NCBI GenBank assembly: GCA_021737145.1
Contig: JAIPEN010000002.1
Coordinates: forward strand, 186,001 to 250,000
Direction of reading: 5' to 3'
Source: Desulfarculaceae bacterium
GTDB taxonomy: Bacteria > Desulfobacterota > Desulfarculia > Desulfarculales > Desulfarculaceae
Length of the DNA: 64,000 nucleotides
Part shown: positions 8,168-17,130 of the stretch, piece by piece
How the letters are laid out: each line of letters opens with the position of its first letter
How positions within the stretch are numbered: the first letter of the stretch is position 1
Position numbers and translations under genes: made by a program
Notes under the pieces: model-generated
Databases searched by the model: none
Seen by the model: the letters and a program-made list of their open reading frames with translations, nothing else
What the model was told of the DNA's origin: nothing

Positions 8168-9202
8168 TCAGGACTCCTGGGGCAGCAGCAGCCGGAAGGT
8201 GGTGCCCTGGCCGGGGGTGCTTTCCACCTGGATGTCGCCATGATGGGCCAGGACGATCTTGCGGGCTATGGCCAGCCCCAGGCCGGTGCCGCCGCTCTTG
8301 GTGGTGAAAAAGGGGAAAAATATCTTTTCCCGCTCCGCGGCCGGGATGCCCACCCCCGCGTCGCGCACCGCGATGACCACCTGATCCTTTTCCCGGTCGG
8401 CCTCCACCACCACCTCGCCCCCCTTGCCGGAGGCGTCCACCGCGTTGTTGACCAGGTTGATCAGCACCTGTTTGAGCCGCCCCGCGTCGCCGGCCAGGGA
8501 CAGGCCCCCGGGCGGCAAGTGGGAGGCCAGGCTCACCCTCTTTTCCTTGGCCGTGGGCCTGGTGAGGGTGAAGACCTCCTGGAGCAGCCCGTCCAGGGCC
8601 AGATTCCGCCGTTGCAGCTCCAGGGGCCGGGAGTAGTCCAGCATCTGGCGCAGCAGGTTTTCCATGTGGCGCACCTGGTCCACGATGATGCGCAGCTGGC
8701 CCCGGTAGGGGTGGGAGGGCTCCAGGTCGCGCTGGATGCGCTGGGCGAAGCCGCCGATGGCGATGAGCGGGGTCTTGAGTTCATGGGCCACCGCCGCGGC
8801 GGCCTGACCCAGCAGGGCCAGGTTTTCGGCCTCTTTGACCCGCCGGGCCTCGCGCCGCTCGCGGTCCACCAAAAAGCCGGTGAGCCCGCCGGTGATGAAG
8901 TAAAGGAGCATCTCGGCCGCGGCCAGGAGCATGTGGTTGCGGCCCACCCCGGCCCCCCACCACAGGTCCAGGTAGTTCAGCGAGACCAGGGCCGCGCAGA
9001 TGAGCCCCCCGGTCAGGCCGAAGAGCAGGCTGGCCATGAACACGGGCAAAAAGAACAAGCGCTGCACCAGGGTGGCGAGGTCCGGGCGGGTGGGGGCCAG
9101 GTAGTGGTTGGCCAGGCTCAGACCGGCCAGCAGGAGCACCACCGGCACCACCTTGATCCAGGTGGGGATGACACTCCAGCGGCGGCGCAGTTCATTTATC
9201 AA
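8168..9202 (-). CDS. Membrane-bound sensor histidine kinase
   Basis: About 344 residues. The N-terminus is highly hydrophobic, with four probable membrane helices in the first 115 residues and almost no periplasmic domain. HisKA follows with the phosphoacceptor His in AVAHELKTPLIAIGGF (about residue 140), then HATPase_c with NLVNNAVDAS (N box), VRDAGVGIP (G1), FFPFFTTKSGGTGLGL (F/G2) and a normal end. This architecture resembles NtrB/ZraS-class kinases that work with sigma-54 response regulators. No regulator is adjacent; the orphan NtrC-type gene at 26175 is one candidate partner. No ATG fits the start: TTG at 9202 follows AGGAG by about 10 bases, and another TTG at 9280 is possible. Confidence 0.88.
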   Translation of the reverse strand: MINELRRRWSVIPTWIKVVPVVLLLAGLSLANHYLAPTRPDLATLVQRLFFLPVFMASLLFGLTGGLICAALVSLNYLDLWWGAGVGRNHMLLAAAEMLLYFITGGLTGFLVDRERREARRVKEAENLALLGQAAAAVAHELKTPLIAIGGFAQRIQRDLEPSHPYRGQLRIIVDQVRHMENLLRQMLDYSRPLELQRRNLALDGLLQEVFTLTRPTAKEKRVSLASHLPPGGLSLAGDAGRLKQVLINLVNNAVDASGKGGEVVVEADREKDQVVIAVRDAGVGIPAAEREKIFFPFFTTKSGGTGLGLAIARKIVLAHHGDIQVESTPGQGTTFRLLLPQES

Positions 9203-9404
9203 GGGTTGGGTTCTCCTAGGGGACTGGAGTGAATCGTGCCGGATTCCTAAAAGAATAACACCGCTGGCCCCGGCAACCAAGCAGCCGGGGAGTTCTTTTT
9301 ACTTGGCGGGCGGGGGCGGGGCGTGCTACCAAATTCAATAACAGTAAAAAACCGCGCCCCCGGCGTGGAGCTATGCATTGCGAGCCCTGCAAGGAGACTC
9401 ATCC

Positions 9405-9833
9405 ATGGTGCGTACACACCGCGTTTTGGCCCTGGCGGCCCTGCTCATGTCCCTGCCCCTGATCATGGCCATGGGTTCCGGGAGCAGCGATGCGCCCACC
9501 CGCATCCCCGAGCCCAAGGTCAACTACCTGGTCTCGCTCACCGATCAGGGCGGCACCACGGTTGAGCTCAGCCACTTCTCCATCGAGGGGGTGGGTTTTG
9601 TTTCCGGCGGAATGGGCCGGGGCGATCTGGCCGTGCCCCTGGACCAGGTCAAGTCGGTGGATATCCGCCAGCTGGAGGGCGATCTCAAGGCCACCCTGTC
9701 CATGGCCGACGGCAAGACGGTGAACGTGGTGGTCAAGGGCGGCCTCATGGCCACCGGCAAGACCGATTTCGGCAACTACCGCATTCCCCTGGACCAGGTC
9801 AGCCACATCGCGGTGAAGGGCATCGCCCGCTAG
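9405..9833 (+). CDS. Exported protein of unknown function
   Basis: A 142-residue protein with a clear signal peptide (MVRTHRVLALAALLMSLPLIMAMGSG). The mature part is a beta-rich domain made of two similar-looking segments (TVELSHFSIEGVGFVSG... and TVNVVVKGGLMATGKTDFG...), each followed by PLDQV, so an internal duplication is possible. PLDQVKSVDI and PLDQVSHIAV are the matching ends. AAGGAG lies 8 bases before the ATG. It converges on and overlaps the rhomboid gene by 4 bases at the stops. No family recognised; probably periplasmic. Confidence 0.68.
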   Translation: MVRTHRVLALAALLMSLPLIMAMGSGSSDAPTRIPEPKVNYLVSLTDQGGTTVELSHFSIEGVGFVSGGMGRGDLAVPLDQVKSVDIRQLEGDLKATLSMADGKTVNVVVKGGLMATGKTDFGNYRIPLDQVSHIAVKGIAR

Positions 9834-10510
9834 GCGGCATCCCTCCAGCCCGGGGGGCGCCGCCGGGGCAAAAACAGGCGCACCAGGATCAAACCGATGA
9901 CAAACCCCCCGATGTGGGCCATCCAGGCCACGCCGGGCCCGCCCCGTCCCAGCACCTGCAGCAGGAACCAGACCCCCAGCACGATCACCGCCGGCACCCG
10001 GATGAGCTGGGCGTAGAAGAAAAACCACAAGAGCACCACCACCTTGGCCCTGGGGTAGAGCAAAAAGTAGGCCCCCAGCACCGCCGCGATGGCCCCCGAG
10101 GCCCCCACCATGGGCAGCTGGGAGCCTGGCGAGGCGACCACGTGGCTCAGGCCGGCCAGCACGCCCCCCAGCAGATAGAACACCCCGAAGCGCAGCGGAC
10201 CCAGGCGGTCCTCGATGTTGTTGCCGAATATCCACAGATAGAGCATGTTGCCGGCCAGGTGCATGAAGCCGCCGTGCAAAAACATGCTGGTGACCAGGGT
10301 GAGGGGCTGGGGCAGCCAGGCCAGGATGCCCGGCACCGGGATCTCGCCGGTCAGCAGCACCGGCACCACGCCGTATTGGTGCAGGAAGATATATTCCGCC
10401 CGGGGCCCCAGGCTCAGCTGGTACAGGTAGACCAGCAGATTCAGCGCGATGATCCCGATGGTTACAAAGGGCACGCCCTGGGTGGGATTTTCGTCCTTGA
10501 GCGGTATCAC
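9830..10510 (-). CDS. Rhomboid family intramembrane serine protease
   Basis: A 226-residue polytopic membrane protein with six or so hydrophobic segments. The catalytic Ser lies in GASGAI, the catalytic His in HIGGFVIG of a later helix, and HGGFMHLAGNMLYLWIFGNNIED is the conserved loop-1/TM2 region. It cleaves single-pass membrane substrates within the bilayer; substrates are unknown. The start is GTG with GGGAG about 8 bases upstream. It is divergent from miaB across about 100 bases that hold an AT-richer patch (GGTATAGTTTTTAGCATAA), where promoters for both are likely. Confidence 0.93.
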   Translation of the reverse strand: MIPLKDENPTQGVPFVTIGIIALNLLVYLYQLSLGPRAEYIFLHQYGVVPVLLTGEIPVPGILAWLPQPLTLVTSMFLHGGFMHLAGNMLYLWIFGNNIEDRLGPLRFGVFYLLGGVLAGLSHVVASPGSQLPMVGASGAIAAVLGAYFLLYPRAKVVVLLWFFFYAQLIRVPAVIVLGVWFLLQVLGRGGPGVAWMAHIGGFVIGLILVRLFLPRRRPPGWRDAA

Positions 10511-10614
10511 GCTGCCATCTCCCTTATGCCGGAGCCGCCCTTGCGCGCCGGGCGGGCCTGGGTATAGTTTTTAGCATAACCTAGGACGTCCGCCGACTGG
10601 ATTGAGGCCCTGCC

Positions 10615-11943
10615 TTGAGCAAAACCGCGCACATCGCCACTTTTGGCTGCCAGATGAACGCCTATGATTCCGAGCGCATGGCCGGACTGCTGGCCAAGAT
10701 GGGCTACGCCCGGGCCCAGGGGCCCGACACCGCCGACCTGATCATCTTGAACACCTGCTCGGTGCGCCAGCGGGCCGAGCAAAAGGTGTATTCCTACGTG
10801 GGTGAGCTCAAGCGGCTCAAGGCGGCCAACCCGGACCTGATCATCGGGGTGGGCGGCTGCGTGGCCCAGCAGGAGGGGGCCAGCCTGCTCAAGCGCCTGC
10901 GCCACCTGGACTTCGTGTTCGGCACCGGGGCCCTGGAGCGCCTGCCCGAGCTGGTGAGCCAGGCCGCCGAGGGCTATCGCATGGCCGACACCGGCCTGGA
11001 TGCGGCGCCCTCGCCGGAGATAATCGTGCCCGCCCGGCCCGGGCTCAAGGCCCTGGTCACGGTGATGACCGGATGCGACAACTTCTGCTCCTACTGCGTG
11101 GTGCCCCATGTGCGCGGCCGGGAGCGCTCCCGCCCGGCCGATCAGGTGCTGGCCGAGGTGAGCGCCCTGTCCCGGGCCGGGGTGCGCGAGGTCACCCTGC
11201 TGGGCCAGAACGTGAACTCCTATCAAGACCCGGACAGCGGCCTGGACTTCGCGGGTCTGCTGGAGCGGGTGAACCAGTTGCCCGAGCTGTGGCGCATCCG
11301 CTTCACCACCAGCCACCCCAAGGACCTGGGCCCCCGGCTCATGGAGGCCCTGGCCGGGCTGGACAAGGTGATGGAGCAGCTCCATCTGCCGGCCCAGTCG
11401 GGCAGCGACCGGGTGTTGCAAGCCATGAACCGGGGCTACACCCGGGCGCAATATCTGGAGCGGGTGGCCGAGCTGAGGGCCTTGTTGCCCGGCCTGGCCC
11501 TGGGCGGGGACATCATCGCGGGCTTTCCCGGGGAAAGCGAAGATGAGTTCAATGAGACCTTGAGCCTGCTGGCCGAGGTCCGTTACGATTTCCTGTACAG
11601 CTTCATGTATTCCGACCGGCCCTTCACCCGGGCGGGACGCCTGTCCGGCAAGTTGAGCGAAGAGGCCAAGCGTGAGCGTCTGGTGCGTTTGCAAGCCCTG
11701 CAGCGCGAGATCGGCCTGGAGGAGCACGGCGCCCAGGTGGGGCGGGTGGTGGAGGTGTTGGTGGAAGGGCCGGCCAAAAAGGGCGAGGGCCTGATGAGCG
11801 GGCGCTGCCGGGCCGGCCGGGCGGTGAACTTTCCCGGCCCCCCGGAGCTGGCCGGGCGCCTGGCGCGGGTGCGCATCACCGAGGGCCGGGAGCATTCGCT
11901 GCTGGGCGAGCTGGAATCGGCGGGAGAGGTAAAAAAGCCATGA
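10615..11943 (+). CDS. miaB: tRNA-2-methylthio-N6-isopentenyladenosine synthase MiaB
   Basis: A 442-residue radical SAM methylthiotransferase that adds the 2-methylthio group to i6A37 of tRNAs reading UNN codons. The N-terminal UPF0004 domain has the auxiliary-cluster Cys in FGCQMN, LNTCSVR and GGCVAQ. The radical SAM triad is in GCDNFCSYCVVPHVRGRE (the CxxxCxxC element with the MiaB-specific VPHVRG-E), and a TRAM domain ends the protein. The start is TTG with GAGG about 8 bases upstream. MiaA, which makes the i6A substrate, is encoded at 50371-51294. The stop overlaps the next gene by ATGA. Confidence 0.96.
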   Translation: MSKTAHIATFGCQMNAYDSERMAGLLAKMGYARAQGPDTADLIILNTCSVRQRAEQKVYSYVGELKRLKAANPDLIIGVGGCVAQQEGASLLKRLRHLDFVFGTGALERLPELVSQAAEGYRMADTGLDAAPSPEIIVPARPGLKALVTVMTGCDNFCSYCVVPHVRGRERSRPADQVLAEVSALSRAGVREVTLLGQNVNSYQDPDSGLDFAGLLERVNQLPELWRIRFTTSHPKDLGPRLMEALAGLDKVMEQLHLPAQSGSDRVLQAMNRGYTRAQYLERVAELRALLPGLALGGDIIAGFPGESEDEFNETLSLLAEVRYDFLYSFMYSDRPFTRAGRLSGKLSEEAKRERLVRLQALQREIGLEEHGAQVGRVVEVLVEGPAKKGEGLMSGRCRAGRAVNFPGPPELAGRLARVRITEGREHSLLGELESAGEVKKP

Positions 11944-12422
11944 TCCCCATGAAAGTGCAAGGACTGACCATCGACCCCGCATCCAACAGCCCCATCCTTA
12001 TCTTGCAGGAGATCACCGGGGAGCGGACCCTGCCCATCTGGATCGGGCTCTTGGAGGCCACGGCAATCGCCAGCGAGCTGGAGAAGGTCTCCTTTTCCCG
12101 GCCCATGACCCACGATCTGACCATGAACCTGCTCAGGCAGCTGGGCTGCTCCATCAGCAAGATCGAGGTGACCCAGCTCAGGGAGAACACCTTCTACGCC
12201 CTGATCCATCTGCAAGGGCCCGAGGGCGCCTCCACCGTGGACTCGCGGCCCTCGGACGCCATCGCCCTGGCCCTTAGGGCCGAGGCGCCCATTTTGGTGG
12301 CCGAGGAGGTGCTCGTCGCGGCGGCGGCCTCGCCGGGCGCCGGCGGCTCCCGGGAGGGCAAGGACTGGAAGGACGTCCTAGAGGGCATGGACCCCGAGGA
12401 CTTCGGCAAATACAAGATGTGA
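11940..12422 (+). CDS. Bifunctional nuclease (BFN/DUF151) family protein
   Basis: A 160-residue protein of the DUF151 family. The core is MIPMKVQGLTIDPASNSPILILQE...RTLPIWIGLLEATAIASELE and DSRPSDAIALALRAEAPILV; the SRPSDAIALALR stretch is diagnostic. Relatives have been reported with DNase and RNase activity, hence the name, but the physiological role is poorly defined. Translation is coupled to miaB (ATGA overlap) and it overlaps the following gene. The C-terminus (KDWKDVLEGMDPEDFGKYKM) resembles that of other delta-proteobacterial members. Confidence 0.88.
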   Translation: MIPMKVQGLTIDPASNSPILILQEITGERTLPIWIGLLEATAIASELEKVSFSRPMTHDLTMNLLRQLGCSISKIEVTQLRENTFYALIHLQGPEGASTVDSRPSDAIALALRAEAPILVAEEVLVAAAASPGAGGSREGKDWKDVLEGMDPEDFGKYKM

Positions 12423-12955
12423 GCAACATGCCTTCTTTATCCAACCGCCAGGCCTATGCCGCGCTCAGCCGCGCCCAACTGGAGGATCTGCTGGAGTTCT
12501 ACGGCCGCCAGGCCCTGGTCCTGGACGGCCTGTGGTTCCTGGGGGCCGAGACCCGCTGGGGACACGGCGCGGCCCTGGAGCTGGACGAGGAGGTCTGGGC
12601 CCGCTACGGAGCCAACGAGGCCAAGCGCCTGCTCAAGGTGCTGGGCCAAGAGCGGGTGGAAAATCTGGAGCAGGTCTGCCGCCTGTTCCTGCTGTCGCCC
12701 CTGTGGGGTATACTGGGCGCCCGGGCCGAGGTGACCCATGGCAAGGCCCGGCTGTGGGTGACCCAGTGCCGGCCCCAGATGGCCCGGGTGCGCAAGGGCC
12801 TGGGCGAGTTCGACTGCAAGCAGGTGGGCATCAACTACTTCCAGGCCTGGCTGCCCGTGTTGCATCCCGGCCTGGACTTCGCCTGCGCCTTTTGCCCCCC
12901 CGACGCCCACCCCGACCAGGAGTGGTGCCGATGGGAGGTCTGGTTCGCCGAGTAG
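12419..12955 (+). CDS. Uncharacterised protein, possibly DUF6125-like
   Basis: A 178-residue cytoplasmic protein. The N-terminal helix (LSRAQLEDLLEFYGRQALVLDGLWFLGAE) leads into WGHGAALELDEEVWARYGANEAKRLLK, and the C-terminal half has conserved-looking Cys residues (TQCRPQMARVRKGLGEFDCKQVG, FACAFCPPD, EWCRW) that could bind metal. The pattern resembles a family of bacterial proteins catalogued as DUF6125, but I am not certain. GTG overlapping the previous stop (ATGTGA) is the likely start; ATG three codons later is the alternative. It is the third gene of the miaB run. Confidence 0.6.
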   Translation: MSNMPSLSNRQAYAALSRAQLEDLLEFYGRQALVLDGLWFLGAETRWGHGAALELDEEVWARYGANEAKRLLKVLGQERVENLEQVCRLFLLSPLWGILGARAEVTHGKARLWVTQCRPQMARVRKGLGEFDCKQVGINYFQAWLPVLHPGLDFACAFCPPDAHPDQEWCRWEVWFAE

Positions 12956-12989
12956 CCGCGCCGGGAAACCGGCATCGCGGAGGGATCTT

Positions 12990-13979
12990 TTGGACAACGG
13001 ACCCACCATCCTGATCGTGGACGACAGCCGGCTGGCCCGGGCGGCCATGGCGGCCAACCTGCGCGCCTCGGGCCATGAGCGCATCATGGAGGCGGGCAGC
13101 GCGGAGCAGGCCCTCGCCCTGCTGAGCGGGGAGGGGCCCGGGGTGGACCTGGTGCTGTTGGACATCGTGCTGCCCGACACCGACGGCATCACCGCCTGCG
13201 CCCGCATCAAACAAGACAAGCGCCTCAGGGGCATCCCGGTGATCATGGTCACCTCCCAGGACGGCCTGGACACCCTGCGGGCCGCCTTCAAGGCCGGGGC
13301 CATGGACTTCATCACCAAGCCCATCAAGGAGGTGGAGCTCACCGCCCGGGTGCGCTCGGCCCTGGCCCTGAAGCTGGAGATGGACCGGCGCAAGGAGCGC
13401 GAAAAAGAGCTGCAAAAGATCACCCGCCAACTGGCCAAGGCCAACCAGGAACTGCGCCTGCTTTCCTCGCGCGACGGCCTCACCGGGGTGGCCAACCGGC
13501 GCTTTTACGAGGAGCAGTTCGACCGGCAGTGGGCCCAGTGCGCCAGGGAGCGGGCTACCTTCAGCCTGTTGATGATCGACATCGACCGCTTTAAGAGCTA
13601 CAACGACCGCTATGGCCATCTGGCCGGCGACGACTGTTTGCAGCAGGTGGCCCAGGCCCTGCAAGACGGCCTCAAGCGGCCGGTGGACCTGCTGGCCCGC
13701 TACGGCGGAGAGGAGTTCGCGGCGGTGCTGCCCTACACCGACGCCGAGGGGGCCCTGGTGGTGGCCGAGGAGCTGCGGGCGGCGGTGCAGATATTGAACC
13801 TGGAGCACAAAGGGAGCCCGGCCGGGGTGGTGACGGTCAGCCTGGGCGTGGCCACCTGCCTGCCCACCCCGGAGCTGGACCGCAATCAGATCGCCGCCGC
13901 CGCGGACCAGGCCCTGTATGAGGCCAAGGAGCAGGGCCGCAACCGCGTGAGCGTGGGCCAAGTAAACCTGGCCGCCTGA
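12990..13979 (+). CDS. Response regulator with GGDEF diguanylate cyclase output
   Basis: A 329-residue PleD-like protein. The receiver domain (1-125) has the acidic pair VDDS and phosphoacceptor D58 in LVLLDIVLPDTDG. A coiled-coil linker of about 40 residues follows, then a GGDEF domain with active-site RYGGEEF. RPVD ends five residues before that motif and matches the RxxD inhibitory I-site, so the enzyme should be feedback-inhibited by c-di-GMP. It makes c-di-GMP from GTP when phosphorylated. The start is TTG after GGAGGG. The cognate kinase is not adjacent. Confidence 0.93.
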   Translation: MDNGPTILIVDDSRLARAAMAANLRASGHERIMEAGSAEQALALLSGEGPGVDLVLLDIVLPDTDGITACARIKQDKRLRGIPVIMVTSQDGLDTLRAAFKAGAMDFITKPIKEVELTARVRSALALKLEMDRRKEREKELQKITRQLAKANQELRLLSSRDGLTGVANRRFYEEQFDRQWAQCARERATFSLLMIDIDRFKSYNDRYGHLAGDDCLQQVAQALQDGLKRPVDLLARYGGEEFAAVLPYTDAEGALVVAEELRAAVQILNLEHKGSPAGVVTVSLGVATCLPTPELDRNQIAAAADQALYEAKEQGRNRVSVGQVNLAA

Positions 13980-14004
13980 GGGGCGGCCGGACCGGGAGAG
14001 ACTC

Positions 14005-14664
14005 ATGATCGACCTGCACACCCACACCCTGTTCAGCGACGGCGAGCTGCTGCCCTCGGAGCTGGCCCAGCGGGCCGCGGTGCTGGGCCTGGAGGGCCTG
14101 GCCTTCACCGACCACGCGGACATGAGCAACCTGGTCACAGCCCTGCCCGCCCTGCTCAGGGCGGCCCAGGAGCTGGACGCGCACCACGCCATGCGCATCA
14201 TCGCCGGGGTGGAGCTGACCCATCTGCCCCCGGCGCTCATCGCGCCCTATGCCGGCAAGGCCCGCGCCCTGGGGGCCCAGATCGTGGTGGTGCACGGCGA
14301 GAGCCCGGTGGAGCCGGTGGCCCAGGGCACCAACCGGGCGGCCATCGAGGCGGGGGTGGACATCCTGGCCCACCCGGGGCTCATCACCCCCGAGGAGTGC
14401 GCCCTGGCCGCGGAAAAGGGCGTGCTGCTGGAGATCAGCGCCCGGGGCGGGCACAGCCTGGGCAACGGACGGGTGGCCCGCTTGGGCCTGGCCGCCGGAG
14501 CCGGGCTGGTGATAAACACCGATGCCCACGCCCCCCGCGACCTCATCGATCACGCCTTTGCCGCCAGCGTGGGCCTCAACGCCGGGCTGGAGCCGGAGCA
14601 GGTGGAGCAGTGCTTTGCCAATGCGCGGCGTCTCCTGGACCGGGCCCAGGGAGTGGCGGTCTGA
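14005..14664 (+). CDS. PHP-domain phosphoesterase, histidinol-phosphatase type
   Basis: A 219-residue PHP protein. MIDLHTHTLFSDGELLPSEL carries the first metal ligands (HTHT), AFTDHAD the second, and VELTHLP, VVHGES, DILAHPGLI and NTDAHAP the later His/Asp/Glu ligands of the trinuclear site. It probably hydrolyses a small phosphomonoester; histidinol phosphate is one option, but PHP substrates vary. GGGAG lies before the ATG. It lies between the diguanylate cyclase and the YkgJ gene, all on one strand with short gaps, so one transcript is likely. Confidence 0.85.
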   Translation: MIDLHTHTLFSDGELLPSELAQRAAVLGLEGLAFTDHADMSNLVTALPALLRAAQELDAHHAMRIIAGVELTHLPPALIAPYAGKARALGAQIVVVHGESPVEPVAQGTNRAAIEAGVDILAHPGLITPEECALAAEKGVLLEISARGGHSLGNGRVARLGLAAGAGLVINTDAHAPRDLIDHAFAASVGLNAGLEPEQVEQCFANARRLLDRAQGVAV

Positions 14665-14676
14665 TTCCGGGTCCCC

Positions 14677-15531
14677 ATGTATGACCACCCCGAATTGAGC
14701 GAGCGCCTGAGCGCGGCCGCGGCCCAGGGGACGGCGTCCCTGCTGGAGGCCTGCGCCCTGGAGCTGAGCGCCCGGCGGGGCCTGGATCACCAAGGCGCGG
14801 CCAAGGCGGTGGCGGGCGACGCGGAGCTGGCCCGTCTGATCGCGGCCGATGCCCCGCCCGGGGAGCTGGCCGCCCGCCTGAGCGCCCTGGCCGGGGCGGG
14901 CCGCTGCCTGGGCTGCGGCTCCTGCTGCCGGGTGTCCAGCCCCACCCTCTACGCCGAGGACCTGCCCAGGCTGCGCCGGGCCGGATTGGGCTGGGAAGAG
15001 CTCTACACCCTGCGGGCCGGCGAAAAGGTATTTTCGGCCCGGTTGGGCCGCTTCCAGGTTTTGGACGATGAGCTGATCAAGCTGCGCGAAAGGGGAGGGG
15101 CCTGCGTGCGCCTCACGCCCCGGGGCTGCGGCATGTATGAGCAGCGGCCCTTGCAGTGCCGTTGGCTGGAGTGCTGGTCCGGGCGCCACGCCGGGCAGCT
15201 GACGGACCGCCCCCGTCTGGGCCGCCCTGATTTATTGGCCAGCGACGAGACCGCCCTGGCCCTGGCCGGGGAGTACGAGGCCAAGGTGCCGGCCGAGGAG
15301 CTGCACGCCGCCCTGGCCGGCGCGGCGGCGGGAGACGCCCAAGCCACGGACAAGGCCCTGGCCCTCCTGGAGCTGGATCACCGTTTGCGAGCGGGCATCA
15401 GCGCCAAATACGGCCATGCCCCGGAGTCCCTGCCCCTTATCCTGGGGCGTCCCGCCGTGGAGATCGCGGCCAATTACGGCCTGGAGCTGACCCTGCAAGA
15501 CGGCCGTCCGGCCCTCCGAAAGAAACACTAG
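14677..15531 (+). CDS. YkgJ family cysteine cluster protein
   Basis: A 284-residue protein with the zinc/iron-chelating cysteine cluster: CLGCGSCCRVSSPTLYAEDLPRL (about residues 75-97) and, further on, GGACVRLTPRGCGMYEQRPLQCRWLECW. This CxxCxxCC plus distal Cys pattern defines the YkgJ/FliB-like family, thought to bind a metal cluster; some relatives are protein methylases. There is an extra helical N-terminal region of about 70 residues and a C-terminal region with no recognisable domain. The ATG starts 12 bases after the PHP stop. It converges with the thermonuclease gene. Confidence 0.82.
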   Translation: MYDHPELSERLSAAAAQGTASLLEACALELSARRGLDHQGAAKAVAGDAELARLIAADAPPGELAARLSALAGAGRCLGCGSCCRVSSPTLYAEDLPRLRRAGLGWEELYTLRAGEKVFSARLGRFQVLDDELIKLRERGGACVRLTPRGCGMYEQRPLQCRWLECWSGRHAGQLTDRPRLGRPDLLASDETALALAGEYEAKVPAEELHAALAGAAAGDAQATDKALALLELDHRLRAGISAKYGHAPESLPLILGRPAVEIAANYGLELTLQDGRPALRKKH

Positions 15532-15591
15532 TCGACAGCCTCCCCGGCAAACCCGGCCGCCGGCGGGCCAGGCGTCTGGCAAAGCCGGAGC

Positions 15592-16116
15592 CTAGGGCCC
15601 GCCTTTGGCCCACAGCCCCCGCTTGGCCTTGCGGGCCTCTTTTTCGGCCAACAAAAAATCCGCCTTGTGGCGGAACTCGAAGCGCTGGTACACCCTGGCC
15701 CAGCCCTGGGCGATTAGCTCCTGGTTGAGCAGACGTCCGTCGGGCAGATACACGAAGGCCAGCAGCCGCCCATAGCGGTCGCGGGGCGCGCTCTGGGGGC
15801 GGCCGTCCACCAGCACGACCGCGTCCCCCTCCTTGACCAGCCCGAGCATGCCCTGGCGGGAGGCCTTGCCGGCCTCGGCCTCCTGCTCCGGGGTGCGGTG
15901 GCGCTTTTTGGCCCGCCGGGCCAGGCCCTTGCTGTAGCCGCTCTCCGGCGCGTCCACCCCGATGAGGCGCACCAGCTCCCTGCGCCCCTTGATCCGCACG
16001 GTGATGGTGTCGCCGTCGTTGACATGGACCACCTCGGCCTGGCGGGCGCCGGCCCAGGCGGCGCAAGTCAGGGCAAGGGTAAGCAACAGGGCGAGTGCGA
16101 GGCGGGCCGGGCGCAT
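15592..16116 (-). CDS. Secreted thermonuclease (SNase) family protein
   Basis: A 174-residue protein with a signal peptide (MRPARLALALLLTLALTCAAWA) and a staphylococcal-nuclease-like domain. VVHVNDGDTITVRIKGRRELVRLIGVDAPES holds the first catalytic Arg and the Ca2+-binding Asp. DRYGRLLAFVYLPDGRLLNQELIAQGWARV is the second conserved block. It probably degrades extracellular or periplasmic nucleic acid. The start is 2 bases beyond the stop of the upstream PhnP-like gene, so the two form an operon. Confidence 0.92.
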   Translation of the reverse strand: MRPARLALALLLTLALTCAAWAGARQAEVVHVNDGDTITVRIKGRRELVRLIGVDAPESGYSKGLARRAKKRHRTPEQEAEAGKASRQGMLGLVKEGDAVVLVDGRPQSAPRDRYGRLLAFVYLPDGRLLNQELIAQGWARVYQRFEFRHKADFLLAEKEARKAKRGLWAKGGP

Positions 16117-16118
16117 GG

Positions 16119-17057
16119 TCAGCCTCCCGCGGGCAGGGGCACCCGCAGGCCGTCAAAGGCCACGGTTACGGGCATGGTCAGGCCGTGCTCGGGCAGGGCC
16201 CGCTCCACCAGGGCCTGCCAGGCGGCGTGATCCCGGGGGATGGCGTAGGGCTCGCCGTCCGCCCCGCGCAGGGGCTCGGCTGGGGCGTATTTCTTGAGCA
16301 TGGCATTGGCCGGGTCGTCGCCGGGTATGTGGTCCTGGCAGGACAGATGGGCCAAGTACACCCGCCCCGGCTGCCAGCGCAATAGCTGGGGCAGGGCCCG
16401 TTGCAGGCTCAAATGGTTGGCCCGGTTCACCGCCGGTTCGTGCACAAAGTGGCACTGGCACACCAGCAGATCCAGGCCCGCGAAGGCGTCCGGCTCCAGG
16501 GGGGCGGTCATGTCGCTGGTGTAGCCCAGGCCATAGGGGCCCTCCGGGGTGGCCAGCTCGAAGCGGTAGCCCAGCGAGCCCTTGGGAATGGGGCCGTGGT
16601 CGGTCTTGACCGGCGTGCAGCCCAGGTTAGGGCCAAAGGGAGCGCCGCTCAATGCCGCGCCCGGCAGGGCCAGGCGCTTTTCCAGCAGGCTGCCCAGCAG
16701 ATAACCAAAGCGCGCCTCTATTTGCTCCCAGGCCTCGGCGCTGGCGTAGACCGGGATGGGTTCCCAGGCATCGGGCGGCACATTGCGGCGATAGCAGAGC
16801 AGCTCGTCCAGGCCCAGGTAGTGGTCGCCGTGCTCGTGGGTGATGAGCACCGCGTCGGGCCGGGGCAGGTCTTCCCGCATGAGCTGGGCCCTGAGGTCCG
16901 GGCCGGGGTCGATGAGCACCCGGGCCGGCCCCTCCAGCCACAGGCTGGTGCGGGTGCGGTATTGGCCGATGGATCGCAGATGGCGGCAGGTGGCGCAGGG
17001 GCACTGGTGCTCGGGCAGGCCCCAGGCCCCGCCGGTGCCCAGAAAGATCAGCTCCAT
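16119..17057 (-). CDS. PhnP-like MBL-fold metal-dependent hydrolase
   Basis: A 312-residue metallo-beta-lactamase-fold protein. MELIFLGTGGAWGLPEHQCPCATC resembles the PhnP N-terminus with its zinc-binding Cys. LIDPGPDLRAQLMRE and THEHGDHYLGLDELLCY carry the HxHxDH metal ligands, and LLVCQCHFVHEP and YLAHLSCQDH the later ones. PhnP acts as a cyclic phosphodiesterase in phosphonate breakdown; other relatives mature cofactors. No phosphonate genes are nearby, so function is open. GGGAG precedes the ATG. The first gene of a two-gene unit with the thermonuclease. Confidence 0.87.
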   Translation of the reverse strand: MELIFLGTGGAWGLPEHQCPCATCRHLRSIGQYRTRTSLWLEGPARVLIDPGPDLRAQLMREDLPRPDAVLITHEHGDHYLGLDELLCYRRNVPPDAWEPIPVYASAEAWEQIEARFGYLLGSLLEKRLALPGAALSGAPFGPNLGCTPVKTDHGPIPKGSLGYRFELATPEGPYGLGYTSDMTAPLEPDAFAGLDLLVCQCHFVHEPAVNRANHLSLQRALPQLLRWQPGRVYLAHLSCQDHIPGDDPANAMLKKYAPAEPLRGADGEPYAIPRDHAAWQALVERALPEHGLTMPVTVAFDGLRVPLPAGG

Positions 17058-17130
17058 GCTATACTCCCTTGCACGGGGCGCGTCCCCGGCGAGCCAACTT
17101 TAGCCCCCATATTTCATGAGGGCTGCGCAT

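Noticed and set aside
15532-15591. Short palindrome GCCAG-GCGT-CTGGC between YkgJ and thermonuclease genes as a terminator or repeat copy
   Set aside because: It has some likeness to the ends of the dispersed repeat (GCCGGCTTTGCCAG on the minus strand), but is too short to assign and has no T-tract.
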